Source: Thamnidium elegans (Eukaryota; Mucoromycota; Mucoromycetes; Mucorales; Mucoraceae). Taken from it: 64,000 nucleotides of DNA. The position numbers were made by a program, and so were the translations under genes. Below are positions 54,976 through 64,000 of this stretch, piece by piece. Every line of letters starts with the position of its first letter. The first letter of the stretch is position 1. The notes below the pieces were generated by a model that saw only the letters and a program-made list of their open reading frames with translations, was not told the origin of the DNA and made no database searches. The stretch lies in contig JAIXMG010000029.1 in assembly GCA_025201345.1 (NCBI GenBank), positions 404,678 to 468,677 on the forward strand, written 5' to 3'.

Positions 54976-56649
54976 GATAATTTAGATAATTTGGAAGATT
55001 ATGAAGTATTTAGAATTGATAATATGAAGCGAAAACAAAATAATTTACTAAATACCTTATTAAACATGAATAGTCACTGTGGCCAGATAAAGTTGTTTTT
55101 TATACTAATAACAGTAGAATTGTTTCTAAATATGCACACTGTAAATTCGGAAACTATGAGATAGTATGGTTACTGAATTTAGTATCCATGTATACTGGAT
55201 TTATTATGCAGTATATTTTCCACTGAACGCAGTAAGTTGGATACTGAAATTGAAATGGTATCTTATATACCCTATTTAGTAGAAATTCCACTAAAAAATA
55301 CGTCATGAGTCTGTTTATTCAGTAACCATTGCTCTTTATTCAGTAGCCATTGTTTTTTATTTAGTAAAATCTCTGTCTATTCAGTAGCCATTGCTCTTTA
55401 TTTAGTAGCCATTGTTTTTTATTTAGTAGCCATTTATAACAACTTACTTCTACATAATATATATGGTTAAAATCTGTTTTACATAAATAGTGTTATTATC
55501 AAACTTACAAGTAAATAAAAAGCCAAGACATATGGTTAAACGGTTTCTTCTCTGTAAATATATAAACGTTTGTAGATATTAATAGGTGGTAAATAAAAAT
55601 AACTAAAAGATGTGTACCTTAAGGTGAACCATAATAGTATTCAATGGTTAAATATCTAAAAGCAAACGAACAAAAAAAAATTGTATTAGCGGTGGAAAAA
55701 AATAAAAAAAAATACTTTACTTAGCGTTTAGGGATACAATAGAGGCGAATGAACTATAGAAGAAGAAAAACAGTTATGTTCCATTTCAAGAGATTCAATT
55801 TATTGTTACCATTGAGATTAGTCTTTTGTGTATAAAGTGAAGTAAAAGTATATATAAAAAAGGGGGGGGGGAAAGGCAAGGTCGCTTACGTCTGTGGTTG
55901 AAAAAAAAAGTCACCTTCTGCTTGGCTAAACGACCTCTTTTTTTATACGTGATTCTGAAATTTATATAGTAAGTCCTAAGTATACTGAAAAAAAGAAAGC
56001 ACAAATATATGTAGTAAATCAATTTTTTTTTTTTTTTTTTTGGATAACGTGGCAGTGTCTTTTTTCTTTTTTTTTTCTTTAAATAAATTTATATATTTGT
56101 CTATATTATTTGTACTTTGATAATTAACTTATTCCTCTATACATGTAAGCACTAAGATCTAAACGACTATGACGCTGTAATATACGTATTTGTTATAGAA
56201 CATTGGTATGCACCTTTTTAATATTTTAATTCCCTGGTAAAGAAAAAATCTAAATTTAGAATAAAAAAAAGGGAAGAGTATTTTCTACTGAAAATAGCGG
56301 AATATATTCCGTATTTAGTAACTATGTCCACTAATAACAGTATCATTTACTAAATATCTGGCCATAGTGAGTATGAGCATTGATGATGAAACGATAACTA
56401 CTGCTACTCAAAATAATAGCTATGAAATTGAGAAAATATTAAATCATAGAAAATATAAAAAAAGAACAAAATATTTTGTAAAATGGAAAGATTATGACGA
56501 AAGTGAGAATTGTTGGATATGGGAATCTGAATTTGATGATGATCAAATTATCAAGGATTATTATGAAAATTTAGAAAAAGTTATAAATTTATAGAAACTA
56601 AAATATTTATATAAAAAATAAAAGTTTATGAAGCATCAAAATGTTTTCC
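54976..56649 (+). pseudogene. Inverted-repeat arm 2 with a second chromodomain copy, interrupted
   Basis: The arm is 54976-55074 plus 56373-56649. On the plus strand it encodes the same transposase tail as arm 1: DNLDNLEDYEVFRIDNMKRK up to LLNMNS, then MSIDDETITTATQNNSYEIE and the complete chromodomain. One extra A changes the end from NLEKL to NLEKVINL. The CACTA-type element splits it after the codon for Ser (AGT). As the arm lacks a catalytic domain upstream, this copy is not a transposase by itself; 56367-56594 remains open as a 75-codon chromodomain frame. Confidence 0.8.
55075..56369. mobile_element. CACTA-type (EnSpm/CMC) non-autonomous element, 1295 bp
   Basis: Ends are CACTGTGGCCAGATA and, inverted, CACTATGGCCAGATA. 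It is flanked by the 3-bp duplication AGT (55072-55074 and 56370-56372), verified against the uninterrupted arm. CACTR termini plus a 3-bp duplication are the CACTA signature. The subterminal regions are full of TTTAGTAGCCAT-like words in both orientations (cluster at about 55316-55436), another CACTA trait. No transposase is encoded. Confidence 0.85.
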
Positions 56650-56849
56650 TTGATTAATTACTACATATAAACTATTATACCTGAACGTTCTCAATAATCG
56701 TCAATATCACAGTATCATTCTTTTCATTTTCTATTTCAATTTCGCAACGGAACGAAACCCCAATTTGCGATAATTTTTTTCTTTCAAAATTAAATAAAAA
56801 GCACGTAGTAAGTTCAAACTTACGACTTTGTATTAGAATATTAATTATA

Positions 56850-58436
56850 CAGTGGGTACATAAATTGACCCACAAAACTTGTTTTCTAATTATCTCATCA
56901 AATAATGGTACTAGCTATTCAAGCTAAGTATCAAAGAAATCAGAAGAGTCTAAATTTTATTATGAATAAATTTTAATTATTCTCTATGACGTAATCATGA
57001 TGTAAGGAAAATAAAGTGATTCGGAATTTTTTTAATTTTCCGCATAATCTAAGTAATAAATCATTTACGGCCGGCACGTAGATGTATCTAAAATATATTT
57101 ATAGTATATTAATATTTAAACCTTCCTCTATTTTATGCTATAAATACCTTCGAACTTTTCGAATATTTCTACTCACTATTTCGCTCCAAATTTTACCACT
57201 TTTAAAAATAACTATGCCTTATAAAACTCAGCCAAAGTAAACGTGATGATGTCAAGTCTCTGATTTTGAAAGGTGAACCTACTATAAACATTGTGAAACG
57301 TACTGGAGTTTCGAAGTCTCATGTAAACAGATTGAGATCAGGCATTATTCCAAATTATATTCGACAACATACCGGAAGACCCAGCATTGTGAAGCCATTT
57401 ACTAAAACATTGATACGTTTAAAACTTCGATCCGGTTCCTTACAGTCTGCTCGTGATGTCCATAAATACTTGTGTAGTGTTGTTACTCAATTAGCTATAA
57501 TGCCACCCGAAAAGTCATTAGAGAGTTAGGCTTTAGGTGTAGATTTAAGTATTCAACAGCCGCCATTGATATTACGCATATGAAGAAATGTTATAAGTGG
57601 GCGAAAGAACATCGTGATTGGTCAGTGGAAGATTGGAAGAAGGTCGTATTCTCAGACGAAACCAAGTTAAACCTCTGGGGATCAAAGGGAGCGGAATATA
57701 CGTAAGTTCTGAAAGGTGAGAAACTTAGGCCGTTCAACTTTAGAGGTAAAAAACAGAGTGGTGGAGGATCTATAGTGATATGGGGTTGTATGACAGCATT
57801 TGGACCTGGTTATGCATGTTGTTTACTTGAAAAAACTATGAATTCAGACCTTTACCAACATGTTTTACAGACATCATACTTTGATACATTGGGATACTGC
57901 GGTCTAACCCATAGTGATGTTCTTTTTCAACAGGATGGTGCTAAGTGCCACACTTCAAAAAGCAGCAAAAGTTGAATGGATAGCCAGGGCATGAAGTATA
58001 TCAAAGACTGGCCACCATGTAGTCCAGATCTTAATCCGATTGAGCACCTCTGGCATCATGTAAAGAAAAGACTAGACGGTTGTTCGCTTAAGCCTAAAAA
58101 TGGTGATGAATTATGGCGAAGATTTGATTATGGATGGAACAGATCTACCAAGGACGATATGGATAAGTACTACAATGGTTATCACAAAAGAATTGAAGCT
58201 ATTATCAATGCTAAAGGGGGATATACAACCTATTAATTTTTTTTATGTTTTCTCTTTTAATAAGATTTCGCATATCTTCTATTTCTAATTGAATCTCCGA
58301 TTTAAACACAAACATCTTACTGGAATTAGTTTAGAACTTGAAGACGTAACATATTTTTAAATTTGAGCTATCTAGCTTTATTCAATCAAAAGATACGCTA
58401 AAAACAAGTTTTGTGGGTCAATTTATGTACCCACTG
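56850..58436 (+). mobile_element. Tc1/mariner element, 1587 bp, perfect 36-bp TIRs
   Basis: Both ends begin CAGTGGGTACATAAATTGAC and stay identical for 36 bp. They are flanked by TA (56848-56849 and 58437-58438), the Tc1/mariner target. The transposase gene inside is broken, so it can move only if supplied in trans. Confidence 0.9.
57214..58236 (+). pseudogene. Tc1-type DD34E transposase, multiply broken
   Basis: Recognisable parts in order: a helix-turn-helix DNA-binding segment (GEPTINIVKRTGVSKSHVNR, then HTGRPSIVKPFTK), KWAKEHRDWSVEDWKKVVFS with DETKLNLWGSKG (first Asp), VIWGCMTAFGPGYACCLLEK, VLFQQDGAKCHTS (second Asp) and WPPCSPDLNPIEHLWHHVKK (Glu). Lesions: a shift after the start (near 57235), one after about 57510, an in-frame TAA near 57701 and a TGA near 57973. 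The catalytic residues themselves are intact. Confidence 0.88.
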
Positions 58437-58540
58437 TATTATATTATTTAAATGTAACAAAACAATTGAATATAAGAATTAAATTTAATAACAAGTAATT
58501 AAAATTATATATTATACTAAATATAAATAGAAACGTTTCT

Positions 58541-58980
58541 CATAGCACTCAAAGATTCAAAACACGTGAATGTCACGTGTGAAAGTGTTACTAAAGCAAT
58601 TACGTCACCAAAATCTCCTCGTCACAAGAATGTCAGTACGAAAAATAGCGTAAGCTTGGAAGAAGAAGAAGTGCCGGAGTTCATAAGTAAGTGGAATGCC
58701 AACAAGAAGCGGGTGTTCAAACCTATTGGTCACAGGAACAAGAGGCGTAAGAAATCATGTGAGGCCCCGTGAAATTGTAGAGTTTTAAATATTATTTTAT
58801 TCCCTAAATAATAAAATCAATCTTTCTTCTCCTTAAAATTAACAACTGTTTGCTTAGTGGTATTTCATTACACCCCTAAGGAACTGACAAGAATGTGACG
58901 AGGAGATTTTGGTGACGTAATTGCTTTAGTAACACTTTCACACGTGACATTCACGTGTTTTTGAATCTTTGAGTGCTATG
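58541..58980. mobile_element. 440-bp foldback element with about 85-bp TIRs
   Basis: Both ends start CATAGCACTCAAAGATTCAA and continue through CACGTGAATGTCACGTG, AAAGTGTTACTAAAGC and CACCAAAATCTCCTCG in inverted orientation. No target duplication was recognised at the immediate edges. It carries a small basic ORF. Confidence 0.8.
58566..58772 (+). CDS. Basic 68-aa frame within the foldback element
   Basis: Starts inside the left TIR (MNVTCESVTKAITSPKSPRH) and ends SKWNANKKRVFKPIGHRNKR followed by RKKSCEAP. It is rich in Lys/Arg with a nuclear-signal-like end. It may be a captured or leftover coding fragment. Not recognised, and translation is unproven. Confidence 0.3.
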   Translation: MNVTCESVTKAITSPKSPRHKNVSTKNSVSLEEEEVPEFISKWNANKKRVFKPIGHRNKRRKKSCEAP

Positions 58981-61101
58981 TGGTGTATTTAGTGAATGGT
59001 TATAATAGTTTTGCCGTGGTTTATATTCTCTTGTTTGAGTTCCGAACTTCTGGTCCTGTCTGTGTTTCTTTTTGATGTCCTCGGTGTTTGTATATTCTCG
59101 ATTATAGATCAAATCGTGTTTACTTTGGTTCTTGTCGCTTCTTTTGTTACTTCTTTGTTACTTCTTTTTGTTACTTCTTTTTTTTGTTGTCGTTCTCTCT
59201 CGGTCCTTGTATTTACTAAATTATTGATCATTTCGTGTTTACTTTGGTTCCTGTCGCTACTTTTGTTACTTTATTTACTGATTCGTTGTAAATTTTTCCT
59301 GTCTTACTTTAAATAATTATGAATAACCTTAATAGATAATATAGATATTATTTTAGAAATTGAAAACTATTTAAGAAAACACATAATTATGAAATAGACA
59401 TTATCTTTACTCTCTTTAATATAACTTTTAATCGTTAATCGATTTTTGTTCCTTTACTTTATTTTGATACTACTTTCGCAGATTTCGAAAGCTTACTAGT
59501 GCAAACTCCCTCTCTGTTGTCTATATTATTTATAACTTTAGTCTTACAGTCTCCTTCTGTTATTTATTTTATATTTGTTTATTCTCGTCCTCTACATACA
59601 AGGTAAACATAAGGCTCCAAACAACCATATCAACATGTCAGTCTTGATTATAGTGATACCTATAATAATTGACTGAGTTATATAAGAACTTCTTTAACTA
59701 AACCAGTAAGGTTAGAAGGATATCTATGATCCCTTAATCAATTATTTTCAATAAATATATCTTTTTATATTATCGGATATACTACATTTTTAAAATTAAC
59801 ATATCGTCTTTATATTCTATAGATATAAATAAATCAGAATTATATATATAAAATAAATTATTTTATCACAAGAGCAAACCTTTTAGTTTTGGATAAAGAT
59901 CAACATTTTATTTATGATGTATTTTAAATAATGTTTTAATTTATAATATAAAAGGATATCCGTCTATTGTAACCAGGCAGTACAGAATTACTGGTCACAA
60001 AGCACAAGAATACGAACCAGAGGAAACGATATCACTTTATACAATAAGTACTCTCAAATACCACTTCTTCGAACAAATAGACATAACCATTTAATACTAC
60101 TATCAACAGGTAGAGAGAAACATTAATAGAACAAGACTAAACATCATTTACACCAGCTTGGAGATTTCAGCCAATCACAAGGAGTGTATCACGTGAGAAT
60201 CACGCTTTTCAGGTATCTTCTTATAATGGCTGATGATCATTGGCTGCACCCATGACAAACAAGTGATAAATTACGGTAGTTGTTTGTGAAATTGATAGCT
60301 GATTGTTCCTGATTTATCTATGCCCGAGACTTGAAGAAAGAATCGATAAATAGTATTATAGTTATATTTAGGTAGTGTTGGCTGTGGTAGTATTATTCCT
60401 GGTGTTAACGATTATCTTTTCAAATCCTAATATGTTTCCTTCCAAAAATGTTGTATCAAAACCAAGTTACAAAAATAGTATTATAAGTAAAAGCTTATTT
60501 ATTCAAAGTTAAAGTTAAAATGAAAGATATAATCATAAAATATATTTCTAGCCAATCAGAATCATTAAACGTGATATGCACGTGCTTGTCACGTTTCTTC
60601 CTAATATAATAATGGTAATATAATGTCACACTCCGTATCACAATGTCAGTATTAGGACCCAGGGATTCGCTTATTACGACTATTCCGCCTAATACAGTTA
60701 TATGTTTAAATAGTTATACTTCTTTTTTTAAGGAAGTATACAAGTAAGTTTAAATAGCAGATAAAAGATAATTTTTATTTAATAATAATTCTAAGGGGGA
60801 TATTTATATTTTTTATAATTGCTGCGGCTATCTATACAATGTAGTACATGTATACTAAGTATACTGCGGTTTGATGGCGCAGCCTAAGATCGGTTATTTA
60901 TATTTTCTAATAAGTTTACACGTGACTTCTTAACTCTTCTTTTTGGAATGGTGGGTTTGAATCTTCTTTTATTTCTTGGGGTGTCCATAGTTATGTGGTC
61001 CGACCCGAACTTTATCGGCTCGGACGTTAAAGACCGGACCGGGCTTGCCTGATTTTGATTGGCTCGATTTGGCTGGTTTTCCGATCTGACAACAAGACTA
61101 C
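58981..61101. other. Gene-free AT-rich region
   Basis: About 2.1 kb without a supported gene. It has TTTGTTACTTCTT repeats (59150-59180), scattered CACGTG/CACGTGA words (near 60190 and 60580), and a more GC-rich stretch at about 60995-61095 with GACCGGACCGGGC just before tRNA-Gly. Confidence 0.4.
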
Positions 61102-61172
61102 GCGCGGTTGGTTAAGTGGTATAATCTTCGCCTGCCACGCGAAGGGCCGGGGTTCGATTCCCCGACCGCGCA
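61102..61172 (+). tRNA. tRNA-Gly (GCC), 71 nt
   Basis: Acceptor GCGCGGT paired with ACCGCGC, discriminator A, A box TGGTTAAGTGG, B box GGTTCGATTCC, T-stem CGGGG/CCCCG and anticodon GCC within CCTGCCACG. No intron. A run of eight T follows at once (61173-61180) as Pol III terminator. Confidence 0.95.
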
Positions 61173-61180
61173 TTTTTTTT
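61173..61180 (+). terminator. Pol III terminator of tRNA-Gly
   Basis: T8 directly after the tRNA 3' end. Confidence 0.8.
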
Positions 61181-61241
61181 GGTGTATTTCACTATTCTTT
61201 TGTCAGCGTCTGAAGTGCGTATAGCTTTTAATGTGTCACAG

Positions 61242-61653
61242 TGTTACACAAACTACCTCTTTCTGATAAAATAATGTTAACAAGGATCGTCCTTGTTGTC
61301 CTAACACAAGAAATCAAACCTCCATGGTTGTTATAAATTTAAAAACCTAATTAAGAAAACTAAAAATGATATAAATACCTTCAACTTTTATTTAATAAAA
61401 TATAATTCACTTTTTGTAAACAATTTAATCTTATACTTCCCTTATTTTATAAAAGACCTTTAAAATCAAGCTCTTTTATTTTGTACTTGAATTCCCTTGG
61501 ATCTTACTTTCCATTGTACTTTTTACCTAAATCTTTTATTCTACTTTATTACTTAAGTCGTTCTACTTATAAAACAGGAACTGGTGCTCACTTTTCTTAC
61601 TATTACCTTATTATACTCTTTTTACACTTTACCACACTATCGATTGATTAACA
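61242..61653 (+). repeat. 5' LTR of gag-pol retrotransposon, 412 bp
   Basis: From TGTTACACAA to GATTGATTAACA (TG...CA, with TGTTA/TAACA inverted ends). It is followed by 2 bp and a TGG-starting primer site, then the gag gene. It aligns with the solo copy at 20057-20455. It contains TATAAAAGACC and TTATAAAACAGG as promoter-like words. The start lies 69 bp after the tRNA-Gly 3' end. Confidence 0.8.
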
Positions 61654-61655
61654 CG

Positions 61656-61673
61656 TGGTGCTCACTAACAGGG
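61656..61673 (+). other. Putative primer binding site
   Basis: TGGTGCTCACTAACAGGG begins 2 bp after the LTR end, with the TGG complementary to a tRNA CCA tail. The primer tRNA would end GTGAGCA-CCA; I cannot name it. A similar word TGGTGCTCACTT also occurs inside the LTR (61582), which weakens the call. Confidence 0.45.
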
Positions 61674-61814
61674 CATTTCATTTACTATTTCTGATTCAAA
61701 TCTATCTCAAGAACTTTTACTTTACGTTTGGGTCGTACATTTTTCAATATTACTACCTTTGAACACTTTTTACTTTTAATAACCTACTTACATAACTACT
61801 ACAAAAACTCAAAA

Positions 61815-62966
61815 ATGAACGATCAAGCTGTGTTGGCAAACATCAATTCATTCAACCACTCAACTAATGCGTATGCTGAAACTAACTCTGGTTATCTCTT
61901 CCCTTCAAGAAAGATGGCTATTATTGAATTCGCTGGTGCTGAAGGTGAAGGCTTTAGAAATTTTGAAGAAACTCTGGAATCTTACTTTGCTATGCAAAAT
62001 ATTACTGCCGATGCTCATAAACTGATTATTTTGCGTGCTCAACTTAGAAGAACTGCTAAGAACTTTTTCGAAAGAAGACTCTCTCGTGAACCTACTTTAG
62101 AACAAGGTCTTACTTATCAAGAAGCTATTGAATTACTCAAAGCGGAATATATTACTACTGAACTTATTACTCGTTATACTATTGGATTTAACATGCTTGC
62201 TCAAGGAAAAGAAGAACATCCAAAAACTTTTCTGGGTCGCTTGCAAGAAGCTGCTGAATTAGCTGAACTGGAAGATGCAGAACAACAAATCAAGATTCGA
62301 TTCCAAGTTGGACTTTTACCTGAAATCCGCAAATTTTGTATCTTGAACTCTGCTGTATCCTTTAATGATTATTTAACTAAGGCTGAAGGCTGGTGGAATG
62401 CTGAGAAACCTCGCTCAATTTCTATGAAGAATAGTCCTTTTTCGCCCCGTGACATTGATAATTCATTTGTTGCTGAAACTTCCGCTAAACCTATTCTATC
62501 TTTTGGTAAACTACCTTCAGGAACTGATTTTTCTGTTATGGATGTCTCTAGCCAACTGAATACTGCTTTATCCAAATTGGGAAGTGACCGTAATGCTTTG
62601 AAGCAAGTAATTGCTACATTGCAAACGTTAGATCTTCATCATATGGAAAGTCAGAATACAGTGACTGGAACTTCTCAAAACACGAATCATCAGACTGAGA
62701 ATTTAGATATCAAAGAAATGATTAGACAAGTTATGCAAGAAGAATTCAAAAAACAAAATGGTACCAATATTAATAATAATAATTATCAAAGAGGAAATAA
62801 TTATAATAATCGTCGGTATAACAACGACCATTATTCTGAAAGAAGAAATGATTATTCTCGTAACTACAACAATGGTAATCAAAACCAAAGAAATAATAAC
62901 AACAATTACGACAATGGCAACAATCAGAGGAATGAAAATACAAACACCAACCAGTCAAAAAACTAA
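61815..62966 (+). CDS. Retrotransposon Gag, 383 aa
   Basis: Capsid/nucleocapsid protein. The start MNDQAVLANINSFNHSTNAY is preferred over an upstream ATG at 61728 that lies close to the LTR and codes hydrophobic filler. Residues about 35-190 form a Ty3/gypsy-like capsid domain (FRNFEETLESYFAMQNITAD, LRRTAKNFFERRLSREPTLE, LIRRYT-like ELITRYTIGFNMLAQ, RFQVGLLPEIRKFCIL). The C-terminal 70 residues are Asn/Arg/Tyr-rich (YQRGNNYNNRRYNN) with no CCHC zinc knuckle; the positive charge probably binds RNA. The frame stops at TAA 62964-62966, directly after a slippery site. Confidence 0.88.
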   Translation: MNDQAVLANINSFNHSTNAYAETNSGYLFPSRKMAIIEFAGAEGEGFRNFEETLESYFAMQNITADAHKLIILRAQLRRTAKNFFERRLSREPTLEQGLTYQEAIELLKAEYITTELITRYTIGFNMLAQGKEEHPKTFLGRLQEAAELAELEDAEQQIKIRFQVGLLPEIRKFCILNSAVSFNDYLTKAEGWWNAEKPRSISMKNSPFSPRDIDNSFVAETSAKPILSFGKLPSGTDFSVMDVSSQLNTALSKLGSDRNALKQVIATLQTLDLHHMESQNTVTGTSQNTNHQTENLDIKEMIRQVMQEEFKKQNGTNINNNNYQRGNNYNNRRYNNDHYSERRNDYSRNYNNGNQNQRNNNNNYDNGNNQRNENTNTNQSKN

Positions 62967-63010
62967 TCGGGTCGGCTGCTCTTACGAATGGTCAGTCGAA
63001 CGCCCCTAAC
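62957..63010 (+). promoter_or_regulatory. -1 ribosomal frameshift signal A AAA AAC
   Basis: The heptamer A AAA AAC (62957-62963) is in the correct gag phase (TCA AAA AAC TAA) just before the gag stop. The pol frame is open in -1. A stem can form downstream: CGGCTG with CAGTCG (one G:U), loop of about 14 nt, extended by GGG with CCC. Together this is the classic arrangement for -1 frameshifting. Confidence 0.7.
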
Positions 63011-64000
63011 AACAATAAAAAATCCATTCCCCTTGAGAACTCTTCCTCGACACATCTTACAACAATGCTTACTGATGAAAACGAAGAAGATGACCAAGAT
63101 CTTTATGCTTCGGTTCGTGCTATACATCCACCTGTGGTACAAACTTCTAAACCTTATGCTCGTCCAAGCTCCTCAAAACCTGCACCTACTCGAAAAGGGA
63201 AAGAACGCGAAACTCCTTTGCCTACTTATGATTCAACTATTGCCGATATGGATATGACTATGGATAACCCTACAATTATATCTCCTAATCAACCTATTAT
63301 AAAACCTGCTAAACCAAGAAGGAAAAGAGTAATTCCTAAATTAAATTATGATATTGTTTCTACTGTATTTGATCAAAATTCTAATATTCCAGTTGGTGAA
63401 TTACTCAAGATCTCACCTATTGTGAAACGTCAATTTGTCAATGCTTTAAAAACACCAAGACAACCTAAAGTATCAATAGTTGCGCCTGGATCCTCATCAA
63501 CTACAGCTACTATCCAAGATTTATCGTTTGTAGAAGATGACGATGAAGACACTACTGCTATTTACACTGATTTCGTCATCAATGGATTTAAAATCAAAAC
63601 TCTAATTGATGGTGGTGCTGCAAAGACTTGTATGTCTCGAGAATTAGTCGAAAAACTTGGACTACAAATCGATTCACCTAGCCAAAGTATATTTACCCTA
63701 GGAAATAGTACCAAACAACGTGGACTTGGATTGATCTACGATGTACCCATCAAAGCCGGAGGTGTTATTACTATACCTGGAAGTATTGAAGTTCTACCTG
63801 CTACACCAACTCCTTTAATCATTGGAAACAACTGGTTAAACCGTGCAAAGGCTGTAGTCGATTATAAACAGAAACTATTATCGGTTACATATAAAGGAAG
63901 AATGGCAGAGATACCCATTAATTTCTTTAAAACAACTAAAGGACCTATTATTCAAGCTGTAACAAAAATACCTACAAAAGTTATGGAACCTCAAATAAAA
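62963..64000 (+). CDS. Retrotransposon Pol, N-terminal part with aspartic protease (runs off window)
   Basis: Open in the -1 frame relative to gag from the shift site to the window end (about 345 codons, partial). The first 200 residues are a Ser/Pro/Lys-rich linker (NNNKKSIPLENSSSTHLTTM, PAKPRRKRVIPKLNYD). The protease spans about 63560-63900: FVINGFKIKTLIDGGAAKTC carries the active-site Asp in an LIDGGA motif (plant Ty3/gypsy elements also use DGG), and ATPTPLIIGNNWLNRAKAVV is the typical second conserved block (ILGxDWL-like). Reverse transcriptase, RNase H and integrase would lie beyond 64000. Confidence 0.85.

Larger units (their letters stand above)
51485..56649 (-). mobile_element. Short DDE transposon with chromodomain and 375-bp TIRs, twice interrupted
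   Basis: The outer ends are matching inverted arms. Subtracting the Merlin insertion (1982 bp plus one 8-bp target copy) and the CACTA-type insertion (1295 bp plus one 3-bp copy) leaves an element of about 1.88 kb. It consists of a 375-bp arm, one transposase gene reading leftwards whose ATG (54947) lies 28 bp from the inner edge of arm 2, and a 3' end that runs into arm 1. No clear target duplication of the host element itself was found at the outer edges. Confidence 0.75.

Noticed and set aside
56675..56875. 66-codon minus-strand frame at the Tc1 left end
   Set aside because: It spans the transposon border and the TIR, so it is chance coding.
59100..59200. TTTGTTACTTCT repeats as a possible CRISPR-like or regulatory array
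   Set aside because: Irregular simple-sequence repeat with no spacer structure; CRISPR is not expected in a fungal nucleus.

Overview
The window is nuclear DNA of a filamentous fungus. The best fit is an early-diverging Mucoromycota fungus, probably Mucorales. The DNA is AT-rich, genes carry many short introns (GT..AG, often with long A or T runs), and the conserved genes are clearly fungal/opisthokont (cytosolic pyruvate carboxylase, PDAT, RPC82, COPE, VPS20). It also holds genes that Dikarya often lack, such as TRAX, a DDRGK1-like protein and a TDG-type glycosylase. The assignment is inferred from gene content and structure only.

Layout. 0.4-18.9 kb is a compact housekeeping block: HSP70 (-), xylulokinase (-), an ankyrin protein (+), a DDRGK1-like protein (-), nicotinamidase (-), TRAX (+), a PTR2 peptide transporter (-), VPS20/CHMP6 (-), epsilon-COP (-), a small secreted protein (+), TDG/MUG glycosylase (+), RNA polymerase III subunit RPC82 (+) and a 64-aa orphan (+). 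18.9-22.2 kb is gene-poor and holds a solo LTR, an initiator tRNA-Met, a small foldback element and a CACTA-like end. 22.2-45.4 kb is a second gene block: pyruvate carboxylase (-), a GAR-domain cytoskeletal protein (-), a MATE transporter (-), PMP3 (+), an 895-aa acidic membrane protein (-), PDAT/LRO1 (+), a small membrane protein (-), SCY1-like pseudokinase (+) and a DUF4203/TMEM198-like protein (+). Exon structures were rebuilt by hand and the frames close for every multi-exon gene given with exon coordinates.

45.4-64 kb is a transposon graveyard with some well-preserved parts: an LTR-like repeat pair, a piggyBac-like remnant beside a palindromic TTAA-flanked terminus, a MULE-like remnant with a frameshifted OTU protease, 34-bp tandem repeats, and a nested complex. 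The host of that complex is a short DDE transposon whose transposase ends in a chromodomain. It lies between 375-bp inverted repeats that themselves encode the chromodomain. It is split by a Merlin (IS1595-type) element with an 8-bp target duplication, and one inverted arm is split by a CACTA-type MITE with a 3-bp duplication. Then come a decayed Tc1 element with perfect 36-bp termini, a 440-bp foldback element, tRNA-Gly, and a gag-pol LTR retrotransposon running off the window.

How things connect. XKS1, PYC and PNC1 are central carbon and NAD-salvage metabolism. COPE, SCY1-like, VPS20 and DDRGK1-like belong to ER-Golgi-endosome trafficking or quality control. No operon-like logic is expected; neighbours are mostly independent, but spacing is tight: one convergent pair overlaps by 4 bp at the stop codons and one divergent pair has only 83 bp between start codons. 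The most distinctive signals are the chromodomain transposon, the retrotransposon family placed about 60-70 bp downstream of two different tRNA genes, its A AAA AAC frameshift site, and a 6-nt microexon in the peptide transporter.
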